64,000 nucleotides of DNA from Devosia sp. (GCF_028290625.1 NZ_JAQGJM010000027.1:1-64000), one strand, 5' to 3'; positions 25,873 to 35,222 are shown, counted from the stretch's first letter. The notes: a model not told the origin generated them from the sequence alone. Numbers and translations: made by a program.

Positions 25873-27156
25873 ATGCGAGACGATCCGATGCGAACGCGGC
25901 GATCGGCGCGACACTTTTTGGGTATTGCGGCCGTCAGCCTGATGCTGGTGGGCAGCACTGCCGCCAGCGAACCCTATCTGCTGTCCATCTCCGACAAGCT
26001 GGTAGTCAAAGTCGTGGAATGGGATGCCGGCCAGTCGACCTTCGAGGAACTGACGGCTTTGGGCGGCGAATATGTCATCGGCGCCGATGGCCAGGCGTCG
26101 TTCCCCTTCGTGGGCGCCATGCCGAGCGCCGGCAAGAGCACCACCGAACTGGCGGCCACGCTGGGCACCCAATTGCAGCAGGCGCTCGGCCTGACAGTCG
26201 CCCCCAATGTCACCATCGAGATCGCCACCTATGGGCCGGTCTATGTCAGTGGCGATGTCAGCACCCCGGGCGCCTATCCGTACGCACCCGGCTTGACGGT
26301 GATCAAGGCGTTGACCCTGGCGGGCGGCGAACGCGGCGCGGCGAGTGCCGCCAGCCGCCCCGAACGCGAATTGCTGACCAATTCGGGCGCGCTCGACCTG
26401 CTGGTGGACGAGCATATGCGGCTGCAGGTGCGGCTGGCACGGCTCGATGCCGAACTGGCCGGGGCGCAGACTGTGACCCTGCCGCCGGAGCTGGCCCAGG
26501 TCGAGGGCACGCAGCCGCTGGTGGCGGCCGAACAGTCGATCCTCCTGGCCCGGCAACGCCAGATGACCGCGCAGACCACCTCGCTGGACGAAGAAGTGGC
26601 CTTGCTCAATCGCGAGATCGACACTTTCGAGCAGAAACGCACCGCAATGGAGCAGCAGCTCGAGCAGGCGCGCGATCAACTCAACAAGATCAACGAATTG
26701 TCCGATAACGGGCTGGCTTTGGCCTCGCGCGTCACCGCGCTCCAAACCAGCGTGGCGGACCTACAAAGCCGCTTGCTCGATCTGGATACCTCGAGCCTGC
26801 AGGCCAAGCAGGATATCGGCACCGCCGAGCGCGAACGCGCCGAACTGGGCGATGCACGGATTTCGGACCTGTCGCTGGAGCGGCAGACCGTGGATGGCCA
26901 GATCGCCGCCCTGGCGCTCAAGATCACCAACCAGCAGGCGCTGTTGCAGGAAGCCGCGGTCTATTCGGGCGTCACCGCCACGGCCAATGCATCGCTGCCG
27001 ATCTACACCTATTCGATCGTTCGCGACGGCGCGGAAGTCAGCGCCGAAATGAATACCGCGGTGCAGGCCGGCGACGTCATCGTCGCCCGGCTCACCCTGC
27101 CCGATGGGGCCGCCGCACCCGTTCCCGATCAGGCAGCGGCCGCTCCTTCCAATTGA
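25873..27156 (+). CDS. ExoF-like polysaccharide export protein
   Basis: A 427-aa exported protein with a signal segment (about residues 14-32). A Poly_export (Wza-like) domain follows: YLLSISDKLVVKVVEWDAG...YVIGADGQASFPFVGAM. An SLBB segment starts VYVSGDVSTPGAYPYAPGLTV, and there is a long coiled coil (about 195-345). No lipobox Cys is obvious. The combination of Poly_export, SLBB and coiled coil matches S. meliloti ExoF, an envelope protein for succinoglycan export. It is first of a plus-strand trio with exoK- and exoV-like genes. Confidence 0.85.
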   Translation: MRDDPMRTRRSARHFLGIAAVSLMLVGSTAASEPYLLSISDKLVVKVVEWDAGQSTFEELTALGGEYVIGADGQASFPFVGAMPSAGKSTTELAATLGTQLQQALGLTVAPNVTIEIATYGPVYVSGDVSTPGAYPYAPGLTVIKALTLAGGERGAASAASRPERELLTNSGALDLLVDEHMRLQVRLARLDAELAGAQTVTLPPELAQVEGTQPLVAAEQSILLARQRQMTAQTTSLDEEVALLNREIDTFEQKRTAMEQQLEQARDQLNKINELSDNGLALASRVTALQTSVADLQSRLLDLDTSSLQAKQDIGTAERERAELGDARISDLSLERQTVDGQIAALALKITNQQALLQEAAVYSGVTATANASLPIYTYSIVRDGAEVSAEMNTAVQAGDVIVARLTLPDGAAAPVPDQAAAAPSN

Positions 27157-27175
27157 TCAGCGTAAAGGCGTATCC

Positions 27176-27967
27176 ATGACCAAGACGATACAGAACCGAA
27201 TGCGGGCCCTTCTCCCCATCCTGATGGTACTGGCACCCACGGCCGCCATGGCGCAGGGCGCCAGCTTCCACGACGGCTTCGACACTCTCGACACCAAGCG
27301 TTGGTATGTTTCGGACGGCTGGGCCAATGGTGCACACCAGAACTGCACCTGGTCGACCAGCCAGGTCAAAAGCGTGGACGGCATGCTCAATGTGGGTCTC
27401 GCGCCGCTTCCCAAGGGCGACCGGCAATATAGCTGCGGCGAGGTCCAGACCAAGGAAGCCTATGGCTACGGCACCTATGAGGCGCGCCTCAAGACGCCCA
27501 AGGGCTCGGGCCTGAACGCGGCGTTTTTCACCTATATCGGCGCCGAACAGAAAAAGCCGCATGACGAGATCGATTTCGAGATCCTGCTCAAGGATACCTC
27601 GACCGTCCAGACCACGACTTTCGTCAACGGCAAGAGCGGCGATGGCAAGGTTGGCTCCGGGCAGAAGCATACCCTGCCCCATCCCTCGGATAGGGACTTC
27701 ACCACGTTCGCCATGACCTGGGAGCCGAGCGAGATTCGCTATTACATCGACGGGCAACTGGTCCGCACCATGAGCGACCCAACCACCATCCCTACCAATC
27801 CGCAGCGCGTTTTCTTCAGCCTGTGGGGCACCGATACGCTGACCGACTGGATGGGCAAGATGGACCCGCAGACTGGCCCCATCGCCATGCAGGTGGACTG
27901 GGTCGCTTTCACCGCCCAAGGCGAAGCCTGCGCATTCCCCGAATCCGTGCTGTGTGCGCAACCGTAA
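27176..27967 (+). CDS. ExoK-like GH16 endo-beta-glucanase, secreted
   Basis: A 263-aa glycosyl hydrolase family 16 enzyme with a signal peptide ending AMAQG. The catalytic motif is intact: KPHDEIDFEIL, with EIDFE giving the nucleophile and acid/base glutamates. Also typical are GYGTYEARLKTP upstream and YYIDGQLVRT and FSLWGTD downstream. In S. meliloti ExoK trims nascent succinoglycan to lower molecular weight. A beta-1,3-1,4 specificity is the family norm. It starts 19 nt after the exoF-like gene. Confidence 0.88.
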   Translation: MTKTIQNRMRALLPILMVLAPTAAMAQGASFHDGFDTLDTKRWYVSDGWANGAHQNCTWSTSQVKSVDGMLNVGLAPLPKGDRQYSCGEVQTKEAYGYGTYEARLKTPKGSGLNAAFFTYIGAEQKKPHDEIDFEILLKDTSTVQTTTFVNGKSGDGKVGSGQKHTLPHPSDRDFTTFAMTWEPSEIRYYIDGQLVRTMSDPTTIPTNPQRVFFSLWGTDTLTDWMGKMDPQTGPIAMQVDWVAFTAQGEACAFPESVLCAQP

Positions 27968-28009
27968 TGGCCAAAACCATCACCAATTCGTAACAATAAG
28001 AGGGCTTTG

Positions 28010-28903
28010 ATGAAGCTGGTATTCTTCCGGGGCACCGTGCCCAATTTCGGCGATGAGCTGAACCTGCATGTGTGGCCGGCTCTGCTACCCAAGGGGTTCC
28101 TCGACGAGGATGAGAGCGAGCTGTTCGTCGGCATCGGCTCGATCATCGGCACGCAGATGGACCCCAAGGCCCGCAAATTCGTCATGGGCTCGGGCTATGC
28201 AGGCTATATGGGCCTGCCCGATGTGCATGACGGCACCTGGGACATTCGGTTCGTGCGCGGGCCGCAGACCGCCAGCAAGCTCAAGATTTCGCCGGACCTC
28301 GCCATCTGCGACAGCGCCGTATTGCTGCGCGCCATGGACCTGCCGGACCCCGCCAAGGACGTCGGCGTGGCCTTCATGCCGCATTACGAGAGCCTCGAGC
28401 GCGGTAACTGGGCCGAGGCCTGCCGGCTGGCCGGGATCACGCTGATCGACGCCACCGAGCCGGTCGACAAGGTGCTGAGCCAGTTGCGTGGCGCGAAACT
28501 GTTGATCACCGAGGCCATGCATGGCGCCATCGTGGCCGATGCCCTGCGCACACCCTGGATCGGCGCCAAGCCGATCTATGGTGGCCATCACATGAAATGG
28601 CTCGACTGGGCCGGCGCACTCGATATCGACCTGCGCATGAACCTGCTCAAGCCCACCAGCGTTCTCGAATACTATATCGGGCGCACCGGCCGCGGCGGTG
28701 GTCAGGGCAAGGTGGGCAAAATCAGCCAGTCGGCACTGGCCGGCATTCCCAACACCATGCTGACCCACTCAGCCGCCCGGCATCTGCAGCGGATGGCCAA
28801 GCTGGAACCCCAGCTCAGCGCCGACAGCAATATCGCCCGGGCGACCGAACGTGCGCAAGCGGCCGTGTCCGACTTCGTGCAGAGCCGCGTTTCGGTGAGT
28901 TGA
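28010..28903 (+). CDS. ExoV-like polysaccharide pyruvyl transferase
   Basis: A 297-aa cytosolic enzyme of the polysaccharide pyruvyl transferase family, which adds a pyruvate ketal from PEP to a sugar of the repeat unit. FRGTVPNFGDELNLHVWP is the family N-terminal pattern. GIGSIIGTQ, RGPQTASKL, VGVAFMPHYES and ITEAMHGAIVADALRTPWI follow, the last being the conserved motif (E-MHGAI-AD) near the active site. The ATG at 28010 is chosen. It probably ends the exoF-exoK-exoV-like unit; a repeat region follows. Confidence 0.88.
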   Translation: MKLVFFRGTVPNFGDELNLHVWPALLPKGFLDEDESELFVGIGSIIGTQMDPKARKFVMGSGYAGYMGLPDVHDGTWDIRFVRGPQTASKLKISPDLAICDSAVLLRAMDLPDPAKDVGVAFMPHYESLERGNWAEACRLAGITLIDATEPVDKVLSQLRGAKLLITEAMHGAIVADALRTPWIGAKPIYGGHHMKWLDWAGALDIDLRMNLLKPTSVLEYYIGRTGRGGGQGKVGKISQSALAGIPNTMLTHSAARHLQRMAKLEPQLSADSNIARATERAQAAVSDFVQSRVSVS

Positions 28904-28971
28904 TCTTTCACCTCGCCCGCTGGGAAGAATAGAACCTGCGGCGTCGGGCAGGAAAACTTTCCATCCACTGT

Positions 28972-29052
28972 CCTTCCCGCGGACTTGATCCGCGGACCTC
29001 TGGCAGCTCGGCACATGTGGAGAAAGGCCCACGGGTCAAGCCCGTGGGAAGG
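28972..29052 (-). repeat. 81-bp double-hairpin repeat, copy 2 (family B)
   Basis: A near-identical reverse complement of the unit at 23409-23489, with the same length and the same pair of hairpins (CCCGCGGA-type and CCCACGGG-type). It lies between the convergent exoV-like and flippase genes. Together the two copies form a long-range inverted repeat bracketing uup, the small-RNA locus and the exoFKV trio. Confidence 0.8.
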
Positions 29053-29098
29053 ACCGTGGCTGTGGCAAGGTGAGCTTTACTGGGTGTGATGCCTGGGG

Positions 29099-29159
29099 AA
29101 GGCCCCCTCACGCTACGCGCCGACCTCTCCACCAAAGGGAGAGGTGAAGGCTCCCGGCC
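29099..29159. repeat. Palindromic element (family C)
   Basis: Starts AAGGCCCCCTCAC, contains CGCGCCGACCTCTCC, and ends in GGGAGAGGTGAAGG. A related element (AAGGCCCTCACT ... CGCGCCGACCTTCCCC ... GGGGCGAGGTGA) occurs at 58988-59037. The CCTCTCC/GGAGAGG halves can pair, giving a possible bidirectional terminator between convergent genes. Confidence 0.5.
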
Positions 29160-30641
29160 CTACCTACGCCGCTGCAGCGTCGCCATGATCGCCAACATCT
29201 TGCGGCGGCCGAGCAGCAGCACGACCGCCCCGTAGACAAGGCCGGACGCCCCGATGGTCGCGCCGAGCCGGACGAGCGGGGTGCTCCCCGCCAATTCATA
29301 CTGCACCAGCATCCCCGCCCCCAGCATGATCAGCGTGGCAAACGCCGGCAGGGCAAAACTGCCCAGATACGCCCAGGGCGAAATCCGTAGCAGCCGCACC
29401 ACCATATGTACCGTGGGCAGCCACATGATAAAGTTCTGGATGACCAGCGCATTGGTGAGTGCACTCACGCCCCAGCCGCTGAACAGGAACACGTAGAGCA
29501 CCGTGATCGCCATCTTGCTGGCCATGTAATAGAACCAGAGATCTGCCTGGCCCTGGCTTTTGACCAGCGACGCCTGCAATACGCCGATGGCCGAGAGCAA
29601 GCCGAGCGCACAGAATGCCTGCACCACCGGCACGGCCTCGACCCATTGCGACCCAAAGGCGAAGGGAATGAAATCGGGCGCGATCAATGCCAACCCGACG
29701 AAAACCGGGAAGGCGATGATCGAGGACGCGAACGTGCCGAACAGATAGGCCTCGCGCAGTTTTTCCTGTTCCTGCTGCATCGAGGACAGCAGCGAATAGG
29801 ACACCAGGTTCAGCGCCCCGGTAATCAGATCGGTCAGGATCTGGAAGATGCGCCGGGCAAAGCCATAAATGCCCAGCCCGGCCGGCCCCAGCAACACGCC
29901 GATCAGCAACTGGTCGATGCTGACCGTGGTGATGAAATTATTGCCGGTGGCGAACAGGCCAAAGCTGCGCAATTCCTTGAGCGCCTTGAGATCGAAACTG
30001 AAGCCCGGCCGCCAGCGCGAGGCGACCAGCGCGCCCACGCAGGTTACGATCGAGGTTGCCAACTGCGAAAAGGCCAGCGCCCAAAGCCCGAAGCCGAACC
30101 ACAGCAGCACGAGGCAACCAATCGCCGCGACCAGCGAGGCGGCGGCGGTGCGCAAAGCCAGCTTCTTGAACGACATGCCGCGGACCAACAGGCCGTTCGG
30201 CACGGTGGCGGCCATGTCGAACACGACGCGCAGGCCGATGAATGGAATGAGCAGTGTCAGTTCCGGCTCGCCGTAGGCGGTGGCGATGGGGTGCGCCGCG
30301 GCGACGATGACGCAGTAGATCAGCACGGCCGAGCCGACGCTGAGCCAGAACACAGCATCGAGATGGCGCGCGGTGATGGAGGTGCGCTGGATCAGCGCAT
30401 CGCGGAAGCCAGCCGGCGCCACTGCCATGCCGAAGGTGGCAATGCTGGCGGCAAAGGCCACAATGCCGAATTCGGACGGCCCCAGCACGCGCGAGGTCGC
30501 CATGAACACCACGATGCCGAAGGCGGCCGGCGCGAAGCTCGACAGCATCGACCACAGCGCGCCGCGCATCGCCGCGCCGGCCCGTCCGGTCTTGACGTGG
30601 TTGAGGTCGGGGCCGGAGCCCAAAACGTCTATCGCCGCCAT
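29160..30641 (-). CDS. Polysaccharide flippase (Wzx/ExoT-like, MATE/MOP superfamily)
   Basis: A 493-aa inner-membrane protein with about 12-14 predicted helices. The first helical pair (MRGALWSMLSSFAPAAFGIVVF) is followed by TSRVLGPSEFGIVAF, characteristic of polysaccharide transporters of the RfbX/Wzx group. It moves lipid-linked repeat units to the periplasm. Last gene of the exoY-led operon, 25 nt after the glycosyltransferase. The start at ATG 30641 is uncertain; an internal ATG at the first helix is possible. Confidence 0.85.
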   Translation of the reverse strand: MAAIDVLGSGPDLNHVKTGRAGAAMRGALWSMLSSFAPAAFGIVVFMATSRVLGPSEFGIVAFAASIATFGMAVAPAGFRDALIQRTSITARHLDAVFWLSVGSAVLIYCVIVAAAHPIATAYGEPELTLLIPFIGLRVVFDMAATVPNGLLVRGMSFKKLALRTAAASLVAAIGCLVLLWFGFGLWALAFSQLATSIVTCVGALVASRWRPGFSFDLKALKELRSFGLFATGNNFITTVSIDQLLIGVLLGPAGLGIYGFARRIFQILTDLITGALNLVSYSLLSSMQQEQEKLREAYLFGTFASSIIAFPVFVGLALIAPDFIPFAFGSQWVEAVPVVQAFCALGLLSAIGVLQASLVKSQGQADLWFYYMASKMAITVLYVFLFSGWGVSALTNALVIQNFIMWLPTVHMVVRLLRISPWAYLGSFALPAFATLIMLGAGMLVQYELAGSTPLVRLGATIGASGLVYGAVVLLLGRRKMLAIMATLQRRR

Positions 30642-30666
30642 GGGCGCACCGACTGGAGGAACTGGC

Positions 30667-31668
30667 TCAGGAATGGGACAACGGCACGGCGCCGCGCTCC
30701 CGCACAAAAGTGTTGAACTCGGGCGTCACGCGACCCAGCAGCCGAATGGCTAGCCCCCGCCCACGCAGCCGCCAGGCATCCTGCGACGGGAGGTAATCGC
30801 CGATCGGCTGTGCCAGCAGCGCCTTGGCCACGCCAAGGGCCCTCCCCTTGGGGGAAGCCGCAAACCGTGGATTGGTCATGAAGCCAGCGCGCTGTGCCGG
30901 TGTCGCTTCGTGCCACACCTGACGCTGCAGCGCCTGGATCGAACGCTTTAGGTCCAGTTCACGGCGCATATAGGACGCCTTGAGCTCCGCATTGCGCGTC
31001 GTCTGCTCGGCATTCTCGGCCCATACCGCCAGTGGCGTCATCGCCACGTAAACCGGCTCTGCAATGGCGAACGTGCGCAGATATTCCTGCAAGGTCGCCG
31101 TGCAGCCATACTGGATTTCCAATTGGCTGCGCGCATGGCGCGACCAGAACAGCCCGCCATTGGACACCCCGATGCCGATCAGCAGCGACAGACGGAAATC
31201 GGGCGCGTCATAGAGCCCCTCGACGAACAGCTCATCGAGCACGCCGCCCTCGCTCAGCCGGGCCGCATCAGTGCCGCTGGCATGTTCGACCAACTGGTTG
31301 CGCAGCACGATCTCGACGCCCTGCTCCTGGCACAGCGCGATGTTCTCCGCGCAAAACGTCGGCAGGATGAAATTGTCGTCCTCGACCACGCAGAAATAAT
31401 CAGCACCGCGCGGATTGTCCGCGGTGAAGCAGCCATCGATATTGCGCGAGGCAAACCGCTGCGGGACGTTGTGGGTATAGTGGATACGCGGATCGCCCAG
31501 CGCTGCGCAGACGGCACGGCCCGACGCCGCTGGGTCGTCATCATAAACATCGCAGACCCAGTTTTCCCAGGTCTGGGCGATCATCGATTCCAGCGCCCGC
31601 TTGAGGGCGGCGGGACGCTTGTAGGTGGGGGTCCGAATCTGGACCAGGCCGGCGGTGGCTTCACGCAT
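30667..31668 (-). CDS. Family-2 glycosyltransferase of the exo operon
   Basis: A 333-aa GT-A-fold transferase. The N-terminal motif VQIRTPTYKRPAALKRAL and VCDVYDDDP bind the nucleotide sugar, and FCVVEDDNFILP supplies the DXD-type metal motif (EDD). The C-terminal half (after about 190) is less typical and rich in charged helices. It does not closely resemble any S. meliloti Exo transferase I can name, so its sugar specificity is open. Its start overlaps the stop of the polymerase gene by 8 nt. Confidence 0.8.
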   Translation of the reverse strand: MREATAGLVQIRTPTYKRPAALKRALESMIAQTWENWVCDVYDDDPAASGRAVCAALGDPRIHYTHNVPQRFASRNIDGCFTADNPRGADYFCVVEDDNFILPTFCAENIALCQEQGVEIVLRNQLVEHASGTDAARLSEGGVLDELFVEGLYDAPDFRLSLLIGIGVSNGGLFWSRHARSQLEIQYGCTATLQEYLRTFAIAEPVYVAMTPLAVWAENAEQTTRNAELKASYMRRELDLKRSIQALQRQVWHEATPAQRAGFMTNPRFAASPKGRALGVAKALLAQPIGDYLPSQDAWRLRGRGLAIRLLGRVTPEFNTFVRERGAVPLSHS

Positions 31669-32932
31669 CGATCAGTCCTTTTCGCTGGTAGGGATAAACA
31701 TTGCGGGATCGCTCGCGCGCTTTCGCCTCGGCGCGCAGGGTCAGCAGGCCCTGCGCCGCATAAATGAAGGTGCAGACGGCCAGCATCGAGCGGATGGAGA
31801 ACTCGAAGAACACTTCCACCTCGATGAAACTGCGCAGGATCATCAGCACCTGCATGCCCAACAGCAGCGCATTGGCCGGGTTGGGCCGCGCCATCGCATA
31901 GGCGCCGATCATGGCGGCTCCGCCATACATGATCATCATTTGCAGCAGCAGACCGATCATCCCGATCTCCACCGCGTTGGAAATATAGGTGTTGTGGAAA
32001 TTAAAGCCCGCGCCCGAGGGCACAAGGAACATGGCCCACAGCTCTTCGGCCGGGGCAAAGCCGCTCACCCAGAAGGCGCGATAGCCCAGCCCCTGCAGCG
32101 GGCGTTCGGCAATGAAACTGAACCCTGTCGCCCACAATTCCGTGCGCCCGGTCAGCGTGGGGTCCTTGCCCGACCCCTCCAGCACGTCGGCCAGTATTGT
32201 ATCGCCCATCGTGACAACGACCAGCGCCAGCGCGGCCAGCACGATAGCCATGAAGATGCCGAGGAAAAGCTTCTGCTGCGGGCTCAACCGCCCGGTCAGC
32301 AGCACCAGCACGATGATGATGACGCAGGGCACCACCATCATGATGGCGCCGGCCGATTGCGCCAAAATCAGCAGCGGCCCCGAGATCAGCGCGCCGCCAA
32401 TGGCCCCGATCCGCAACAGCGGATGGGCGCCACGGTCGGCCGCCATGGCCACGGCGATCAGCGCAAACACCGCAATATGGGCCGCAAAGGCGTTCTTGCT
32501 GCCGAAAATACCGAGCCAGGCCGCCCCGCCATTGCGGCCGATGACGACGCTGAACACGACGCCAATGGCATAGACCACGAACAGGCCGCGCATCAGCGTC
32601 GTCGTCGACATGCGCCCGGTAATGACCACCGCCACCACCAGCGTGAAGGTCAGTTGCAGCCCGTAGCGCAGGGTATTGTCGGGATATTGCGACCACAGCG
32701 CGCTGAGCAGGCAATAGGCCGGCAGCAGCAGTACGATCCACCAGCGCATGACGCTGTCCAGGCTTTGGGGAATATTGGTGAGGATCAGCAGTCCGCCGCA
32801 GACCATGAAGACCAGCGCCGCCATGGAGCCCAGCATGGCGTTTAGGACCAAGGCCGCCAGAGCGAGAAAGGTCAGCACAGCGGCGAAATTGACCGTGAGG
32901 TAATGGCGTTGGCCGGGCTGGCGCATCATCAT
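31661..32932 (-). CDS. ExoQ-like polysaccharide polymerase (Wzy/O-antigen ligase family)
   Basis: A 423-aa inner-membrane protein with about 10-12 helices and a large periplasmic loop. That loop holds LTGRTELWATGFSFIAERPLQGLGYRAFW and FNFHNTYISNAVEIG, the signature of the Wzy_C/O-antigen ligase domain (split here only for description). It joins repeat units in the periplasm. ExoQ of succinoglycan synthesis is the nearest named protein. It starts with three tandem ATGs (32932, 32929, 32926) and overlaps the ExoO-like gene stop by 4 nt. Confidence 0.85.
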   Translation of the reverse strand: MMMRQPGQRHYLTVNFAAVLTFLALAALVLNAMLGSMAALVFMVCGGLLILTNIPQSLDSVMRWWIVLLLPAYCLLSALWSQYPDNTLRYGLQLTFTLVVAVVITGRMSTTTLMRGLFVVYAIGVVFSVVIGRNGGAAWLGIFGSKNAFAAHIAVFALIAVAMAADRGAHPLLRIGAIGGALISGPLLILAQSAGAIMMVVPCVIIIVLVLLTGRLSPQQKLFLGIFMAIVLAALALVVVTMGDTILADVLEGSGKDPTLTGRTELWATGFSFIAERPLQGLGYRAFWVSGFAPAEELWAMFLVPSGAGFNFHNTYISNAVEIGMIGLLLQMMIMYGGAAMIGAYAMARPNPANALLLGMQVLMILRSFIEVEVFFEFSIRSMLAVCTFIYAAQGLLTLRAEAKARERSRNVYPYQRKGLIDA

Positions 32933-34140
32933 TTGACCAGCTCCGCTTCGGCTTGCGCGACCGCTTCGCGTATCCGCACCAGCGGAATGAAGCCGGCCGC
33001 ATGGCGCGACGCGTCATCCAGGCAGATAACGTCGATAGGTTGGCCATGGCCGAGATCGGCCAGTTCAAGCCAGGCCTGGCGCTGACGGGGAGCGGTCCAG
33101 TCCTCGGCGTCCACCGGGACATAGTCAGGCACACCCCGCCCGGACGGCCCAAGCGTCACTGCCACGGGCGATTGTTGAACGCGCGGCGCCTGTGCCTTGC
33201 GGCGCCGGCCTTCGCTGAACGACTGCCATAGCCGTTGGCCCAAGCGCGGCTCGCGCACCAGCAACGAGGCCACCTGTACCAGACGCCGGCCTTTGACGGC
33301 GGCCACCAATTCTTCGAAGGCAAGCCCGTTGCCAAGTTGCTCTTGCCGGCGATCGAACGATTGCGCCAACTCCTCAGGCACGTTGCCCAGCCAGGCCCGC
33401 ATGACCGTCTGGCTGATCAGCATGGCTTCGAGATCCGCAACCGACAGGCGATGGGAAATCGAGCCGCTGTGGCGACGGTAAAGGTAATAGGGCTCCGGGA
33501 GAATGCTCATGCTGGCGCCGGCTAGCAACAGGCGCAGCACTAGGTCATAATCCTCCCCAATGCGCAGGCTCTCGTCATAGCGCAGATCGGCCAGCACCTC
33601 AGCACGGATCATCGGCTTGAGATAGCCTAGCGGCGCCGAGCCATCGAAACCGGCACCGACCCACTGCGCCGCATCGACGGAAAATAGCGTGTCCTGCCCA
33701 GCACGAAGCAGCAGGGTGGCCTGCGCGCCATCCTCATAAAAGTGCAGCAGATCGTCGGCGATGATATCGGCGTCCGCATAGTTCGCGGCGGCCAGCAGCC
33801 GCTCGAAGCGTTCGGGATGAATGATGTCGTCGGAGTCCACGATCGCGATCCACTGCCCGCGCGCCACCTCCAGCCCGCGATTGCGGCTGCGCGCCGGCCC
33901 GCCATTGGCGTCGGCCCGGATCAGGCTGATGCGGGGATCATCGCGCATGAAGCGCTCGGCAATGGCGACGCTGTCGTCGCCCGAGGCGTCGTCGCAGACG
34001 ATCAGTTCGAGATCGGCCACGCTTTGCCGCAACACGGACTGCATGGCCGGAACGAGCTTGTCGCCCGCCTGATAATTGGCCATGACCACTGAAATCAATG
34101 GCGTGGCGATACGTGCCGCTTGCGGGCTGATCGATCGCAT
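32929..34140 (-). CDS. ExoO-like family-2 glycosyltransferase
   Basis: A 403-aa GT2 enzyme. PLISVVMANYQAGDKLVPAM begins the nucleotide-binding fold, IVCDDASGDDS follows, IAIVDSDDIIHPERF carries the DXD motif, and LRIGEDYDLVLRLLLAGA carries the conserved ED of the acceptor region. The block LGYLKPMIRAEVL with the following motif is like ExoO, which adds a glucose in succinoglycan assembly. The C-terminal 110 residues are basic and variable. The start is ATG 34140 with GGTGAG upstream, though a longer frame to 34188 exists. Confidence 0.82.
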   Translation of the reverse strand: MRSISPQAARIATPLISVVMANYQAGDKLVPAMQSVLRQSVADLELIVCDDASGDDSVAIAERFMRDDPRISLIRADANGGPARSRNRGLEVARGQWIAIVDSDDIIHPERFERLLAAANYADADIIADDLLHFYEDGAQATLLLRAGQDTLFSVDAAQWVGAGFDGSAPLGYLKPMIRAEVLADLRYDESLRIGEDYDLVLRLLLAGASMSILPEPYYLYRRHSGSISHRLSVADLEAMLISQTVMRAWLGNVPEELAQSFDRRQEQLGNGLAFEELVAAVKGRRLVQVASLLVREPRLGQRLWQSFSEGRRRKAQAPRVQQSPVAVTLGPSGRGVPDYVPVDAEDWTAPRQRQAWLELADLGHGQPIDVICLDDASRHAAGFIPLVRIREAVAQAEAELVK

Positions 34141-34174
34141 AGTCTCACCATTTTGTTTGTCGGCCCAGCGTGCG

Positions 34175-34540
34175 CTAGGCCGCGGCATCGCTCATGATGC
34201 GATCGAATTCGGTCAACATAGTGCCGAGTTTGACGATCTGGGCGTCGATCTGGCCGATCCGCGTGGTGGCGATGGCGGCCTGAGCCTCGGCATCGCGGAT
34301 CGACTGCTCGTCCTCTTGGCTGCGTTCGCCATATTCGCCCGAATTATCAAGCAAGTTGGTGGCCTGGGCGTAATAGACGTCCACGCGCAGCTGCAGGCCC
34401 TGCCGTTCCTGCTCGGCATCCGCAATGGCGGCGGCGAAGGCTCTGCGCACGGTCATCAGGCGATCGAGGTCCGTATTGCTATCACGGGCGGGGTTGCGGG
34501 TGCGGAACAGCTTGGGTCTCAGCGAAAGCATGGATGCCAT
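34175..34540 (-). CDS. Coiled-coil protein of the exo operon, 121 aa
   Basis: A soluble, charged, helical protein with predicted coiled coil over about residues 20-115 (heptad-like runs in RLMTVRRAFAAAIADAEQE and TTRIGQIDAQIVKLGTML). No signal peptide or membrane segment. AAGGAG precedes the ATG at 34540. It lies 10 nt after exoY and before the ExoO-like gene. I know of no S. meliloti exo counterpart at this position. A scaffold or regulator for the polysaccharide machinery is only a guess. Confidence 0.7.
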   Translation of the reverse strand: MASMLSLRPKLFRTRNPARDSNTDLDRLMTVRRAFAAAIADAEQERQGLQLRVDVYYAQATNLLDNSGEYGERSQEDEQSIRDAEAQAAIATTRIGQIDAQIVKLGTMLTEFDRIMSDAAA

Positions 34541-34550
34541 GGTGGGCTCC

Positions 34551-35222
34551 TTAGCGGCTGCCGGTGCGTGCGATCACGACTTTGACGGTCTTGAGCAGAA
34601 TGAGCAGATCGCCGGCAAAAGTCCATTCCCGCACATATTGGCTGTCGAGCCTGACGCGATGGTCATAATCGACGTCGCTGCGACCGCCGACTTGCCAGAG
34701 GCCGGTAATGCCCGGGCGCGTCGCCGTATAGTGCTCGATCTCGGCGGCGTAGCGGACCACTTCGTCCTGCACGATGGGGCGGGGACCGACGAGGCTCATC
34801 TCACCACGGATGACATTGATCAACTGGGGGAGTTCATCGAGGCTGGTGACCCGCAGGAACCTGCCGATGGCGGTGATGCGCGGATCGTCGCGCAGCTTCT
34901 GGCTGGCTTCCCATTCGGCGCGGGCCAGGGGAAACAGTTCGAGATGACGCGCCAGAGCCGTTTGGGAGTCCACCACCATGGAGCGGAATTTGAGGCAGCG
35001 GAAACGCTTGCCGTTGTGCCCGATGCGCTCGTGGCCGAACAGAATTGGCCCGCGATCTGTCGAGAACATGATGACGGCGATGAAGAACATCGCCGGCAAG
35101 GCAAACAGGAGCATGGTCGAGGCGACAACCACATCGAAGGCCCGTTTGGCCACTCCCCCCTTGGGCACTTTCAGCTTGGATGACTGGCTCGATAGATCAA
35201 GTTCAGCATTTACGATCGACAT
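34551..35222 (-). CDS. exoY: ExoY-like undecaprenyl-phosphate sugar-1-P transferase (priming enzyme)
   Basis: A 223-aa bacterial sugar transferase that loads the first sugar phosphate (galactose in S. meliloti) onto the lipid carrier. One hydrophobic segment (about 28-55) anchors it. Family motifs follow: RCLKFRSM, DDPRITAIGRFLR, SLDELPQLINVIRGEMSLVGPRP and RPGITGLWQVGGRS. First gene of the minus operon exoY-unknown-exoO-exoQ-GT2-flippase. It likely starts synthesis and is a natural control point. Confidence 0.92.
   Translation of the reverse strand: MSIVNAELDLSSQSSKLKVPKGGVAKRAFDVVVASTMLLFALPAMFFIAVIMFSTDRGPILFGHERIGHNGKRFRCLKFRSMVVDSQTALARHLELFPLARAEWEASQKLRDDPRITAIGRFLRVTSLDELPQLINVIRGEMSLVGPRPIVQDEVVRYAAEIEHYTATRPGITGLWQVGGRSDVDYDHRVRLDSQYVREWTFAGDLLILLKTVKVVIARTGSR

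Noticed and set aside
29406..30716. Plus-strand frame of over 400 codons across the flippase gene
   Set aside because: Antisense to a multi-helix membrane protein; composition is hydrophilic and low complexity.
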